Source: Parelaphostrongylus tenuis
Lineage: Eukaryota > Nematoda > Chromadorea > Rhabditida > Metastrongylidae
DNA: 64,000 nucleotides
Assembly (NCBI GenBank): GCA_019055375.1
Contig: JAHQIW010007106.1
Location: 1 to 64,000 of the forward strand
Reading direction: 5' to 3'
The stretch's first letter is position 1, and the number at the start of each line of letters is the position of its first letter. Positions 1 to 11,984 of this stretch are shown one piece after another. Below the pieces are notes generated by a model. It was not told the DNA's origin, searched no databases, and worked only from the letters and a program-made list of their open reading frames with translations. The translations under genes were made by a program, and so were the position numbers.

Positions 1-142
1 ACCATGGGCGCTCATGGCCACTTGTTATATATTGCACATGACTTGTAACCTCCTCGCATGACCCCCATGGATATACTTTGCAGGCATCCGGCCAAATTGA
101 TTCGTAGATATGAGACATGCTACGAAACAATGAGATTATTGC

Positions 143-292
143 CTGAATCCACTTGTGTCTTAGGGGAGAACTCAGTCGCTTTTGGTTCGCGTTTTAACCC
201 CCTATCCGCCACCCGGGGACGCGCCACGTGACCTCGCGACTGAACGGCCTGAGATCGCTCTATAAGGGAGATCCGTGGATTTTTTTCCACCT
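143..292 (-). repeat. RTE 5'-leader fragment
   Basis: This stretch matches the leader of the large RTE element at about 20,727-20,875, including the shared words 'cgcttttggttcgcgtttta' and 'gcgccacgtg' and a common ending near 'ggtccgtgg/gatccgtgg'. The sequence to its left (1-142) does not match the body of that RTE, so this is a detached or 5'-only fragment. It carries no recognisable coding sequence. Confidence 0.6.
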
Positions 293-366
293 AAATGAAA
301 GCAAATGAGTGCACTGCGAACTTCTTGGTACTACAAGAGGTTTCGAATACTTTCCAAAGTAGCTAG

Positions 367-470
367 ACCTGTCACCTGTCGCCTGTCGTCCCGCTGATCA
401 TCGAGTAACTCGAGCGGCACCAGCAAAACTTCCATTTTTCCTATCGCTCGCAAGAGTAGCCCAGTAGAAT
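367..470 (-). repeat. RTE 3'-end fragment
   Basis: The segment resembles the 3' end of the RTE at about 17,530-17,610, sharing 'cccg(c/t)tgatc(a/g)tcgagt', 'actcgagcgg', 'cttccatttttcc' and 'caagagtagcccagt'. In the orientation of the element it would encode the last residues of the RT polyprotein. Its order relative to the leader fragment at 143-292 shows that the two are separate pieces and not one deleted copy. Confidence 0.6.
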
Positions 471-827
471 GACTTCTTCGTCTTTTTGGTTGTTAGAGAG
501 TGAAGATGGCTCTATTAGTGAGTAGTTCCTCTGATCAGATCTGTTCTAGTCGTTAGGATGTTGAATAAAATTCCGTACTCGATCTGTAAAACATTTTTGA
601 GTGTGAATTGGAACATTATAAGAACATACAATACAATCTGTCACGAGTATTGTTTGTAGTCCATAAGGTCATTATCGGAACTTGTCTTTTTCACTTAAAA
701 ACGTAAATGACTTCTAATATAAAGATTATTAATGATCTGGAGAAAACTAGAGCACGCAGTCTTCTGAGTTGCCTTTTGCTTGGATATGTTGAGATAGCTA
801 TTGTTGTAGAACAATGTGCAAAGTTTT

Positions 828-1020
828 GCGTCAGTTGGGACTCGAACCCACATTTGACTTTGCCCAGGGGCGCGTCCTCGAACCGCTACACTACCGACGC
901 CTGATTTGACGCCACTCTTCCTACGCTACAACGCATCTATCTGTCAGCAATCAACCATCAACGGTATGGCACACATAGCCAGTATCCAAATTGACCCTTT
1001 TCATGCTGACAGATACTGAG
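828..1020 (-). repeat. SINE-A copy with tRNA-like 3' domain
   Basis: Read on the minus strand, the end of this repeat folds like a tRNA. The first seven bases of an acceptor stem (GCGTCGG) pair with the last seven (CTGACGC). A box-A-like word (TAGTGTAGCGGTT) and a box-B-like word (GTGGGTTCGAGTCCC) sit at the right spacing. A unique part of about 110 bases precedes the tRNA-like part. Two more copies occur at 62,058-62,240 and 62,274-62,458. The anticodon arm is poor, so I read it as a tRNA-derived SINE and not a working tRNA gene. Confidence 0.6.
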
Positions 1021-1099
1021 TAAGATGATCCGACCGGATCCTTTTCTATTCAAACGCTCCTAGAGGTGGTCTCATATTACAAATAGAGCCTGTTCTTGT

Positions 1100-2150
1100 T
1101 GGCTACAAAGGGACAAATGAATAGCAAAATTATTCATCGCACATGAACTTTCTATAGAAGTAGTAATCATTCGAAAGCTTAGATCTCTGGCTAAAGCTGA
1201 AGGTGGGTCGGCTTTTGGAAAGACCATTTTATAGCGCTATGAAGTAATAATATTATGCTTCACACGCGCTCATTTCTTGCCGAACAGAGCTCTTTTTTAG
1301 ACTATCAGTATTTGCTCGATAGCGTAGAATTTACCGATTCCAACGCTATGCTTATATCCTGAAAAAACCGTTTCTCTGAAACGTAGGAGGGAAAATAAGA
1401 TTGATTCACGCGCTCGAGCAAGTGTTCTTTGGCTCATTCACGGGTGGCTGGATGAGGCAGCAAGGTCTTCTGACAAGATGGTAGATCGATTTCTGAGCAT
1501 ATGAACATGAAAGGAAATCTTTTATTAGCTGAATGTCTACGAGCCACTTCTGGAGGGAAGTTGGACATTCTGTTTTCCGGAATTCCATTAAAGAGACAAT
1601 AATAATATTGATTTATGCGTATTCATGGCAAAATAAAAGTATTTAAAGTCGTTTTGTAGCATAGTTATCCGTTTTATCGGAGTTTATCTCCCAAATAAAG
1701 AAACAATTACAAGTTGAATAAAAAAGATTGCACAATCATAAGACCGGTCTGCAATCGATCTGTAGTTGCGCAACTCCCACTGCAGCCTCACGTAGCGGTC
1801 CGTGAACTGGCCAAAGACCTCTTGCTCGCTTATGCGTTCGATCTTATTTTTCTCGTTGCACTACAGAGAAACGATCTTTTAAGAAAATAATTACAGCATT
1901 GGAATCAATATAACGTTCACTATCGAATGATTACTAATAATCTAAAAGCAGAGCGCTGTCTGATGAGAAATGTGTGCATGTGAAACATAACATTCTTATA
2001 AACTCAAGAGAATCATGGGAGGGTCTTTATGAAAATTGGCCATGCGCAGCTCTAGCCTGACATTTAAGCTTTCGAATAATTGCCAACACTCTTATGAAAA
2101 ACTCCTCTCCAGCGAATGAGGTCGAATATTCATTAGTACCTTTACAGCTA
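1100..2150. mobile_element. Long-TIR non-autonomous element, family A
   Basis: The left end (about 1100-1240) reappears inverted at the right end (about 2036-2150). Shared words are 'aatcattcgaaagctta' on the left and its complement near 2,067, plus the family word 'ctcattcgctgg' read on the minus strand at the right. The inside has no credible open frame. Three other copies lie at 24,755-25,526, 25,947-26,795 and, interrupted, 46,441-50,325. The ends of this copy are the most worn, so its borders are approximate. Confidence 0.5.
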
Positions 2151-2199
2151 AACTGAACCATGTACCCATTGATGCAGCCCCGGATAGGGTGAAATGTGT

Positions 2200-3200
2200 G
2201 GGCGAGCGCTACATGACGCAAAATTTTGATATATCACTCTACATCAGTGGCTATATTTAAAGTGTTTATGTTGAAAACGTGTTTTACATGGTATATTTTT
2301 GAGTTATAATTTTAGAACTCTACTGTTGTTTATGTCTCTATGAAAGTTTCAATAGCAAAGTCGATATCTGGAAGGATGTAACGGCAGTAGCGTAGTACTA
2401 GACCAAATAAAATGTGCAATTATAGAAAACAAACTCTGCGCACTGTAGCATAGCTTTTTCTAAATCTATAACACCTGGGATGATGGAAACATTTTCTTTT
2501 TATTGATGTCGCTGTCGCGTATTTCATTCGCACGAACTTTCGAATGAACAAGAATTAAATATCACTAAGTGCTCAGGCAAACTAGAAGAACTACTGTCAC
2601 TTATACACCCATATGGTTTAACATCTCATCGGGGTTGTGGAAAATTCTTGCCTCAATATCCCGCACACTGAGTGCTCCCTTCTACAACGTCAGGCGGTGA
2701 GACAATCGGTGACAGGCTATCAAATCTCAGGTTCAAAGCGACCTCTTTAAAAACCGACAAAACGATCTCGCCTGCAACACGACATGGAAACTGCTCCTTG
2801 ATTTGCGCCTAAAACAACAGAGCAGTCTTCTCAAACGCCAATGTAAATGCTCTTTTTGAGCCTGCTGATAACATGTAGTTCCATGGGATACCTTACAACA
2901 AGCGAAATGCAAAAAGACTGGCACAAGACAATTAGAAGACCGATTCAACGCTACTCGTTGATCGACATTTCGTCACAAAATGTCGAGGTCGGCTTTGTCG
3001 TTCACCCATTTATCTCCCATTTACAGAGAGTGGAAAATGACGTGACAATTTTCTATTTTATTGATTTTAGCAATGGTATTATCATTTGCTAGTGTTGGAA
3101 AATTTACTGAGTTCTTTTTTTAATTCTGGCTAAAAATCTGCCTAGTTATTTGTCTATTCTCAGGTGTACTCAAATTATGAGCCGTAAATTTTAACGCATC
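2200..3200. other. No feature recognised
   Basis: Only short unrelated open frames on both strands; none shows a known motif or a consistent splice chain. I see no tRNA, repeat array or inverted repeat here. Confidence 0.4.
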
Positions 3201-3204
3201 ACAG

Positions 3205-4885
3205 TAGTTTGATTGCACAAGATGGGAATTGAAACGATCGACAACGTCAAAATTGGTTGGTTGCAGAGGCACAACTTGTTTCAAAAAGACTAGAAAGATT
3301 GAGGACCGCGACCGAGGACCGTCCTCGAAAAGGTCGTTTAACCACCTCGTCTACTCCGGAAAACATTCAGAAGATCCGTTGCCAGATTCAGCGAATTCCT
3401 GCGTTCGACGGACAAAATGGTTCGAGAAGCACGGTATCAGCCAGTGGGACGTCAGAAACACCGCCAGAAATAAGCTAAAGCCGAGAAGTTACAATATCGC
3501 ACGTGTTCGCCTCTATGAAATAAAAACGGCAGTCAAAGACTTGCCTAATGGTTCATTTGATAGTTGTTTCATGCATTCGAAAGTGATATTCAAGAACGAG
3601 ATTATGTTCATAAGTCGAACCACTCCATAATTGCAGAATCGACGTCAATTTTTCAAGAAGGGTCATCAGAAGCACGCAGCCGCAAAAACCAATATGCTGC
3701 AGTCATTTCTCGGCCTCTGTGATTGTCTGGGCAGGCATTTGCGCCACCAGAAAGATGTCGTTGGTCTTCATCAAAAAAAAAAGACATGAAAACCAAAGCT
3801 GCCAGCTATCTGCAGGAAGATTTATGGGGGATACTGGAGTCGGAGTACTCAACACTTCGGTGCGGACGGATTTATGCTTCAGCAGGATAGGGCTGCTGCG
3901 CCTTCGGCTTCATCAACGGCTGCCATCTGTTAAGAGTTGTTAACAGGCTTCTAGGACAAGGACATATGGCCGTCAGATTTGTCTAATCTCCGCCCAATGG
4001 ATTACTCCGCGTGGTCCATACTGCACAAAGTCTCGGCTAATAGATGCGCTACCGTAAGCGCGCTTGAAACAGCTATGGCACTCATTTGGGACGAAACTAC
4101 AGCGGAAACGTGTTCGAATATCCAAAAAAGAATGCTTTAAGCTCAAAAACGAAGTTGTTACGCCAGGGTCATACACCGGTGTTTCGGAGGTTCGTCCTCC
4201 TCGGCAGTGACCCCCGCCCCACATTCAGCCCTGCATTGAAGCAAGGAGGGAGGCGTATGTGGTGATGGAACAGTGTACAATGACACTGGTCCATCACCAC
4301 CCCTCAGTCGATGGAATTTTGCTGTTAGATCAAAACTAAATCAAAAGATCGACTGTTTTTAGAACCCCGAAAAAAACATTCACAATAATTCCAAAAAAGA
4401 ATGCTTCAAGCTCAAAAACGAGGTTGTTACGCCAGGGTCATACACCGGTGTTTCGGAGGTTCGTCCTCCTCGTCAATAACCCCCGCCCCACATTCAGCCC
4501 TGCATTCTAAAAACAGTCGATCTTTTGATTTAGTTTTGATCTAACAGCAAAAATCCATCGACTGAGGGGTGGTGATGGACCAGTGTCATTGTACACTGTT
4601 CCATCACCACATACGCCTCCCTCCTTGCTTCAATGCAGGGCTGAATGTGGGGCGGGGGTCACTGACGAGGAAGACGAACCTCCGAAACACCGGTGTATGA
4701 CCCTGACGTAACAACCTCGTTTTTGAGCTTAAAGCATTCTTTTTTGGAATTATTGTGGATGCTTTTTTTTCGGGGTTCTAAAAACAGTCGATCTCTTGAT
4801 TTTGTTCGAATATCATCGGAAATTTTTGCAAGCAACTTCATAAATCTATAGATGCTATAGGAATCAATTTTGAGAATTTGTCATG
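3205..4885 (+). pseudogene. IS630/Tc1-like transposase relic, split by an insertion
   Basis: Broken pieces of a Tc1/IS630-type DNA transposase run in three frames. The N-terminal helix-turn-helix part reads like 'TPENIQKIRCQIQRI' (about 3,350-3,400), followed by 'HGISQWDVRNT' (about 3,433) and the catalytic-core word 'VWAGICAT' (about 3,725). Near 3,960-4,000 there is a degraded form of the '(W)PPNSPDLNP' block. The reading resumes after an inserted hairpin satellite: residues ending 'WDET.AE' (about 4,085) continue at about 4,815 as 'IGNFCKQLHKSID'. Many stops and shifts show it is dead. The family assignment rests on motif recall; this class is common in strongylid nematodes. Confidence 0.65.
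4111..4814. mobile_element. Hairpin satellite insertion with 11-bp target duplication
   Basis: The insert is flanked by the same word, 'gttcgaatatc', at 4,111-4,121 and about 4,804-4,814. Inside are one full and one partial direct unit of about 240-255 bases (4,122-4,352 and 4,353-4,506), followed by an inverted unit (4,507-4,804). Bases 4,122-4,362 pair with about 4,507-4,750, so the strand could fold into a stem of about 240 bp with a loop of about 140 bases. Each unit also carries smaller hairpins: 'acaccggtgt', 'ggaggttcgtcctcc', and a perfect-looking arm pair 'gtggtgatgga' / 'tccatcaccac'. There is no open frame of note. The same unit recurs at 47,494-47,950. Confidence 0.75.
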
Positions 4886-5111
4886 AACTTTTTTGTTTAT
4901 TGTTATAACTGCTGGTCTAATAATCGTAAATATTCCTTCAGTTCATTGAGTTCATTTGTTTGTACTGTATTTTTTTACTGTCGACATGGAAGTCATTTTT
5001 TGAGAAGAGAGAAAACCGTTTTTGGTTATGAGAGTTTCCCAGGGCACGGCGAAACGATAAATTTGAAGCACCTGCTGCACTAATTTTCTTGCAGTTTAAA
5101 GGTCTTAAGGA

Positions 5112-5876
5112 ATAAGGTTGGCAACTAAGTTCTGTCGTAATTTTTCGTTATTCTTAGTTATGGGCAAAAAATTTATCCGTTGCCCTTTTCACTGTGTTTT
5201 TTGTCGCTCGATAGCTCGTGCTCACAAGATTTCAAATGACAAGCCATTTTATTTTTTGGAATCGCTTGAAGTTTTCTTTTACTTCGCAAGAAATGCTTCA
5301 AAGCATAAGATTCATGAACGTCCTTTGTATGAGTTGTTTGGGTAATTCTGCCATCGATGCGGCACAAAACTTATGGAAAGCACTCAACCACAAAATGGTT
5401 GATTAACAACCTGCACAAAGATGATTCAAAGTTTTGTGAGGGCGACAGCAACACGTCATAACCGGCTACAACAGCTTTGTCGATGCGGTGTTATTTTGCA
5501 GCAAGACAACGACTGCCCATATATTGTTCGTTCATCTGGCATTGCAAAAGATTGAAGAATAAGGGTGTGAACGATTAATTCGTTCACCGTATAGCCCAGA
5601 TTCTACTCCAAGTGACTACAATCTCTTCAGTTCGCTACAACATTCCTTGAAAGGAAAACGATTTGTCAAAGTCGGTGTAATTAGACACCTGTCTGAGTAT
5701 TTTGCTTCAAAAACTCCAGAATTCTATCGTCGAGGCATCAAGAAATAACCAAAAATTTGGCGAATCATTAATACTTCTGTTGATGCATATTTCGATCAGC
5801 AATGTTTATTTGTTAATATTTGATCGACTGTTATGTTGTAAAATTTTTGTGAGGTAAAACATAGTTGCCAACCTAA
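5112..5876 (+). mobile_element. Degenerate mariner element
   Basis: The ends carry inverted repeats: 'aggttggcaactaagt' at about 5,115 and 'atagttgccaacct' at about 5,861. The inside holds broken mariner transposase: 'LWKALNHKMVD' (about 5,371-5,403), a catalytic block 'QQDNDCPYI', and 'SPYSPDSTPSDYNLFSSLQ' (about 5,583-5,640), which is the D..D region of mariner transposases. It ends near 'VDAYFD'. At about 765 bp it is shorter than the usual 1.3 kb and contains many stops, so it is an internally deleted, inactive copy. A related relic lies at 54,600-54,990. Confidence 0.75.
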
Positions 5877-5889
5877 AAGTTCTTCACCC

Positions 5890-7425
5890 AAATTCAACCA
5901 TGCAAATATTTATCGTAGAGCATTATTGAGGTCTCTTAGCATATGAAATTGTAATGATCAAAACCGTTTTCCAAAGAGACAAATGCTATATATAATAGGA
6001 GACGGGAAAAGAAATTTACTAAAATAGAATACGTTTTGTTCATTTTAACACATTTTCTTCTGTAACTGAATTAGTTTCAGTCATATAAATTTTTCCATCT
6101 TGTAACTAATTCGCCTCGTTTAATATATTCGTGTTGCCTATTATTCGATCAAGAAATACCTATCAATGAATATTAGTGCCAGTTTGAAATTTTCTCCTTC
6201 GTGTATCAGATTCGATTTGCCTTTCCAAGAGGTAAGTTTGCAGACCTAATACTGGAGAGCTTGATACAAGTAAAAAATAGGCGCTTTTCTGTCACTTTTA
6301 GTACAGTAATGGCGTAACCAATCGAACCAATAATTTTCTGTGAAAAGATTAATCTGTAAATGAGCGCTTTTTTATAAGATTATGTGATTCTACTGGCCAC
6401 AAATTGGCTCAGTAGTCTGATTATTAATAGAGATCAATGTAAACTTCTAAGAAGCGTTCAGAGGTAAAAAAATTATTGGAAAAACCAAAGCATATTTTGA
6501 ATATAAGCCGGCATTACATGTATCGATTTGCATGATTTGAATCAGTTCCTTTCTTCAATAAGTTTCCTCAAAACAATCACACATAGTCTATTGCGGATTG
6601 GCACGGTCACCGCAAGAGAGTAGTTGATTTTATTTAAGCATGGTAGCCGAAGAGATTCTCATCGAAAGCCTTAGATGGTTGGTGTTCGATACTGATTTGC
6701 GAAACTCTTTTATATCTATAAAAGTTCAACATAACTTTACCATAGAATAATTTACACACTTACCAGAGGAGAGCTCGATGCAAACAAAAGTAGTCATTTC
6801 CATTAGGGGGATTCCCACGCGAGTCTAAGCGTTGTGGTAGGGAACTCAAAACACCGACTTTTTTCCCCAGTGGACTAGCCTGTAAATGCGCGGCCATTCT
6901 CATTAGAAATCTTGAATGGCCGGTGTAAAATAAGCTCGCAGATTCTGATGTAAAGCTAGTCGCCAGTTTTCTGGAAGGATGAGAGCGCCTCTCTAGCAAA
7001 TCTAACACTGAATCTTCGGTCCTAAAATGATAGCCGTGGTTGCAACAGGGTGAGCACATTCCGTACTTGCGAGCTTTGTACGGAATCTTTTCTGTTATGC
7101 TGGTTATACAGGAACGAAAGACGTATTAAAATGTTGCAGTAATGTTTTCTGGCAAGGAAGCTAACTATTTCTGCAACTCTATGCGCCATTAGGGGTTTTA
7201 CGGTTATACTGGAAAAGAGGCTTTTTTGGTTAATCAACAGAGATTGCAATTAGTCTGGGTTTCGCATACACAAGTATTCGATGAAGGGGAGCTACGGCCC
7301 CGTTTAGCTGCTTTGCCGTCTGAGTAATCGAAAAATGCGATCTCTATTATGATATCGTCCAAGGCTGTATATGTTTAGAACATAAGCCATTCTTCTTTCA
7401 AAACATGTTTGTTATAGAAATGAGT
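5890..7425. other. No feature recognised
   Basis: AT-rich sequence without a recognisable gene, RNA or inverted repeat. The minus-strand frames near 6,760-7,250 have no known motif and no supporting splice chain. Confidence 0.35.
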
Positions 7426-7429
7426 GTTA

Positions 7430-7830
7430 ATTACCGCAAAAAGTTTGCGTAAAAAATCGCGATGGTATTTCGCTTCCTCTCCACCTTCGCTCTTCCACCT
7501 TTTCCAACTTTTGAAAGGCTTTCCTAAAATAATAAAAAATATGCATGCTAATGACTAGTAGACAATGATTATCAAGAAATGTATACATGTTGAACAACGA
7601 TGACATTCAACTCCTTGCTAACTGAGAATGATGAGTAGGTTGAAGGGTCGGCATAAATTCTCACCTGCTGCGACAGACGCCTCTGCAGACTGTAGAATTT
7701 CAAAATGAAATTACGTCGAACTATCTTCTCTTTTATAAAAAGCTATCTGTTATCTTATCAGACGCCTATCGAATGTTATCGCAGTATGTTAAAAACCAAT
7801 CATATCAAAATGAGCCGTTTCACTTGTTCA
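7430..7830. repeat. Diverged repeat, copy 1 (pair with 10,830-11,190)
   Basis: Several blocks recur in the same order and orientation at 10,830-11,190: 'gagtaggtt(g/a)a(a)gg', 'ttcacctg', 'ttcaaaatgaa(a/g)tta', and a later 'aaaagct/aggagct ... ttttatcag'. Divergence is high. It could be an old segmental duplication or two members of an unknown repeat family. Confidence 0.45.
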
Positions 7831-8469
7831 AACAAATCTCTCACTTCAGAGTATAGAAGTCATCTGTTAACTATACTAATAATCAGAGGATTGCTGAAAG
7901 CTATCGATGGAGGGGCGTCGCATGTAATGTACAATGTATTTATTAACAAAAAATCCATTGTTTTGTGACTGATTTGTCATTATTCCAAAAATCGACAGTC
8001 TTCCGAGAGATTCTTCAACAACAGTTTTTGCTTGAGTTGTCATAGAATTTGTTTTAGTGTCGCTAATATTTCGAATTTCATAACAAGATGACAACTTTGT
8101 GGTGATAACGAGCACCGCATGCCGCTCGAAAACAACACGTCGCCGCGTTAACGGAGGTAGCTTGGAAGTTAACGTTGACACGCTAATCACAAGCCTTCAT
8201 AGCCGATAAAACCTTTCAATAACTTCTTATGGTATCTTTGTTTACCTGAGCATACTCTTGAAAATTAGTGGCTTTCAAGCAAGCACGTACTGAATACTCA
8301 CGTGAAAACAACTAAACGACAAGTGTTCTCAAAACAAGGGCGTTACTAGGCGGCCCAAAATCAGTTCCTTCTGTCGATGTTGTAAAAGTGCGACTAAGTT
8401 GATTGCGAATCAGTCTGATCTTTCTAGCCTAAAAGGCTATGGAAAATGTGAAACCGTTGAAACTTAATA

Positions 8470-9085
8470 CGTTGTGTCATTAGAACTTCTCATAAGATTT
8501 GGCATTAGAGCAATAAACACCGAATTTATTGAGCAAAAGCGATTGAGATTGCTCAGCAACACTATTCGAAGTACGCGCCATCAGCCTGTACGCGGTTTTG
8601 TCACTTCTCAGGTAATAAATCAATGCCGCCTTGTGCCGCATTTTCCGGTCTTTCCTTCGGTACCACAGTTGTCCCTACTCGCCGCATCGTGTATGTTCGA
8701 CGAAGCCATTGTCGCAGTTTGCTGCTTTACGAATACGAACTGGTACGCCATACACAGACCGCCTTCGAGAACATCAGTCGCGCAAAGGCTGAAGGATATG
8801 TGTCCAGGCGGACAACGTTACGGTTGTTTGCTAAGTTTCGCGCCGACAACACCAGCTTGAAGGACGAGCTGCGCTTCGGCCTAAACGCAAAGTTAACCGA
8901 GAGACCGTCATCGAAGCATTTTTGGATTTGTTGCCTAAGACATGGCAGAAATGTTTTCAGGCCGATGACTCATACTCTGAATGGTGTTGTTAAGCTATTT
9001 TTAATTACTTCTGCTCAACAGATTTGTTGTTTATTGCTTTCTTGCCGAAGCTCGTGAGAAGACCGAATATTATAACTGACATGCC
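8470..9085 (+). mobile_element. Mariner deletion derivative with long inverted ends
   Basis: About 130 bases at the left end (from about 8,471) recur inverted at the right end (to about 9,085); for example 'gcaataaac' near 8,510 answers 'gtttattgc' near 9,030. Between them a frame at 8,623-8,990 encodes a mariner N-terminal helix-turn-helix domain, including 'GYVSRRTTLRLFAKFRADN' and 'SLKDELRFGL'. The catalytic domain is missing: the frame runs straight into the right inverted repeat. It belongs to the same family as the copy at 52,500-53,280, which is on the other strand. Confidence 0.7.
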
Positions 9086-9089
9086 AAAA

Positions 9090-9555
9090 GCGGTATGACT
9101 GCGTAATAAATGGGTGTTTTTCCTTCACACATATAGGCCATATATGCACCAAAAACATGGGAAGGCATCCAGAAAAACGTGGAGCATTAGACCTGAACGG
9201 AGAAGTAAAAACTTCATTAAATATTGAAAATCACGAGCAGTTTTCAAATTGTGCAGCACGCAGCGCTTTCGGCTCTTTCGACTGCCGTCTTCATAGGTTG
9301 AGGAGGACTGAGGATGTTGAAGACACAGAGTCCAGGACACATAGCAATGCCTGCGCCACTGCTCGCGGAAAGTGGAACGGACGACCCACTGAGATTTTTT
9401 GGCGTTACTGGTGATTGTGGTCATATTGTCACATCTCTTAATTCTTAACTTTTCGTGGAGAGGGAGTTGTGACTGAACTACGAGCTACTATTTGGATACG
9501 ATGAATCAATCTGAATATCCATAGAGCCAATACATAGATCAGTTCCCCAAACAAA
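9090..9555. other. No clear feature
   Basis: A GC-richer block at about 9,150-9,415 is open on both strands but shows no known motif. It may be further worn RTE sequence, given the RTE relic that follows. Confidence 0.3.
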
Positions 9556-10575
9556 ACCTTCAGATCACATAGGAGTCGCAAGAAAAGCGAAGGAAATTGA
9601 AAATTGGCCCTACTACGATCGGCTTAACTAGGCTGATAATGAAAGCCATCTGCAGCAGATCCTTGTAAGATGATCATTGGCATAAGCAGAAAGAGTTATT
9701 GGAACCAGCATAAAAACGATCTAGTCTGAAGAAATTCAAATGAAATCTTTGCAACTATTATATAACGTTCTGCTATCCGCCTCAATGAATGAAGATAGGA
9801 TCATTACCACATTCCACCATGATATGGAATTGATAACTGAATACTTCTGTACCGCTATTTTTAGTTAAACAACCACCATCTCCGACATCGAATCCCTCAG
9901 GAGTGAAAAGCCACCCCCATTTCTGGTCTCTGAAGTTCGATTTATGATTGAGAGCATGAAAAAAGGCACAGCTTCAGGACGACCTGATAATATTGTTGTC
10001 GATTTGCTCAAAGCTGCTATGATCTGCCTGTACTTATTTCAAGACATATTATCACATACTTTCAGATACAAAAATTTCGCACCAGTAGGGGGCATGTTGC
10101 ACAGTCATCTTACTCAAAAAAAACTGACCGTAGGGATCTTCGTAACTACTGTCCAATATGATTGTTGAGTGCACTCTACAATTTCTTCACGTAGATCAGC
10201 CCTTTGTGCACATCGAAGATTTTATATAGGGCACATCCAGTTGAACAAGCAGGATTTTGAAAGAATTCTGCCTCATGGATCACATCCAAATCATATCACG
10301 GGCAGTTAAAGTTTGTCGCGAATACCGTGTGTCCTTTGTTCAATCTTTGTCGACTATGAGAGCGTACAGCACGTCGAAACGAATGCATTCCTTTCAGAGT
10401 TTATCGACCAAGGTGCAGGATCCTTCCGACATACGAATACTTGCAGACTACTATCGAAATTGCAGAGCAAAAATACTTTTCCATCGACCCCCCCCCCCCC
10501 CCTCCACCATATCTGTAGCAAATGCTGTTCGCCGATTACTTTTCTCGAATCGATCATACTGGAATGTCTAGGTCC
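9556..10575 (+). pseudogene. RTE retrotransposon relic (RT region)
   Basis: Broken frames match the RTE reverse transcriptase. 'VRFMIESMKKGTASGRPDNI' (about 9,928-9,990) is the block before the RT domain. 'MDHIQIISRAVKVCREYRV' (10,274 onward) and, in another frame, 'VDYESVQHVETNAFLSEFID' (about 10,347-10,405) correspond to RT motif A and its surroundings. Frameshifts separate the pieces. A run of 15 C's interrupts it at 10,488-10,502. The order of blocks fits a single plus-strand copy that has lost most of its length. Confidence 0.7.
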
Positions 10576-10829
10576 TTGCATGTAGGTACGGCTACCGTAA
10601 GAGAATACACGTCTCAGTGTGTGGTGGAACATATATTCTTATTAGAAACTTTGAAGAGTTGGTGTTAAGTGTGCACGGATTTTCTTTGCAAGTCATCGAG
10701 TTTTGGTATAGGTGACAACACCTTCATTACAATTCCATCTCTATTAAAAATTCGTTTAATACTTTCTTCGTTGCAATATACGCGTTATATTCTCTAAAAC
10801 ATATTTGTTCCGAAGGTGAGTATGGTTAA
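10576..10829. other. No feature recognised
   Basis: Short spacer after the RTE relic; I see nothing in it. Confidence 0.3.
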
Positions 10830-11190
10830 CGCAAAAGACTGCGTGAAGATGCGCATTGATGCTTCGCTTCTTCGCCACTCGAGTTCCACGTATTTCAGCT
10901 CCTTCCAAGATTTTTGAAGCGAGTAGACGCAAGTTTACGTTAGATGCTTGGAAATCAATAGCTTTGAAGGGTACTTTTACAAATAAAAGCGATCATATTT
11001 CATCCCATGTTGATTGACAGGCGAAGAGTAGGTTAAGGCTGACAAAAACTTTCACCTGTCAAGAGATTCCTCCATGGATTACAGAACTTCAAAATGAAGT
11101 TACCACGGACTAGCACCTTACTCATAGGAGCTTTTTATTTTATCAGTCGCTCTTCGCAATATCAACAATCATCTGATCAATCGACCTCTC
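10830..11190. repeat. Diverged repeat, copy 2 (pair with 7,430-7,830)
   Basis: See the copy at 7,430-7,830. The best-kept part is about 11,028-11,135, around 'gaagagtaggttaaggc', 'tttcacctg' and 'aacttcaaaatgaagtta'. Confidence 0.45.
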
Positions 11191-11984
11191 TTATCACTAC
11201 TATTTATTCCACTGATACGTGTTAGAAAATGCAGCCATATCATAAACTAATTCTATAGTTGTCTAAATAAATCACTTACCCCAAAGCACATTTAATTCTG
11301 TTAAACTTTCCAGCAGATAGAGAATATCAGGTTTGTTGCTCGTGGGGACTCGAGAAACACCATGTAAAAGGTAGATAAAAGTTCAGACAAGGTGTCAAAA
11401 CAGCCTTGTATCTGCTTAGCGCTTAGCTCAGGCAATGACATTATTCGCCCAGAGCGTACGGAAGCAGTTAAGAATACGTTCCTCTGAACATTTTTTTTTG
11501 GTGGCTTTCTTATGCTTGACAACTGTACGACATGTTCAACACTGTTCTACGGCTTTTTCCTTTTGGAGGCTTAATGCCATGTTCACTGTGAGAAGTGCAT
11601 AAAGTTTCATATTCCTAGCTCAATGAATGCTCACGATTCAAACTATATTGATTGCATTACTTGTCGTATGAATCAACGACCGCGCTTCTCCACAGAAACG
11701 CTGACAGGATTGCCAGAAAAACCCTTTTCAGCAGAAGCCCCTATTATCAAAACTTTTACTTAGCCACATTATGTAACTAAAGCAACTCTTGTGATCTGTA
11801 AGATGCAAATGCGGTACCCGAACATGGTAAAAAGTGGTGGAAATGCAGATAGTACTGACTCTCACTCCGTTTTCTCCAGACGAGCTGCCGTTACAGCAAT
11901 GTTGGCAGCGGGGGTAAATAGCTTTGTAGTCATGATAAGACGACTTGGACGCAAGGACTCTGCTAGTGGCAACTAAATTTATCA
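11191..11984. other. No feature recognised
   Basis: Frames on both strands at 11,301-11,522 and 11,728-11,985 have no known motif. No inverted repeat or tRNA-like fold was seen. Confidence 0.3.

Noticed and set aside
3973..4224. Minus-strand frame over the satellite
   Set aside because: The same frame recurs wherever the hairpin satellite occurs; there is no codon-level sign of selection.
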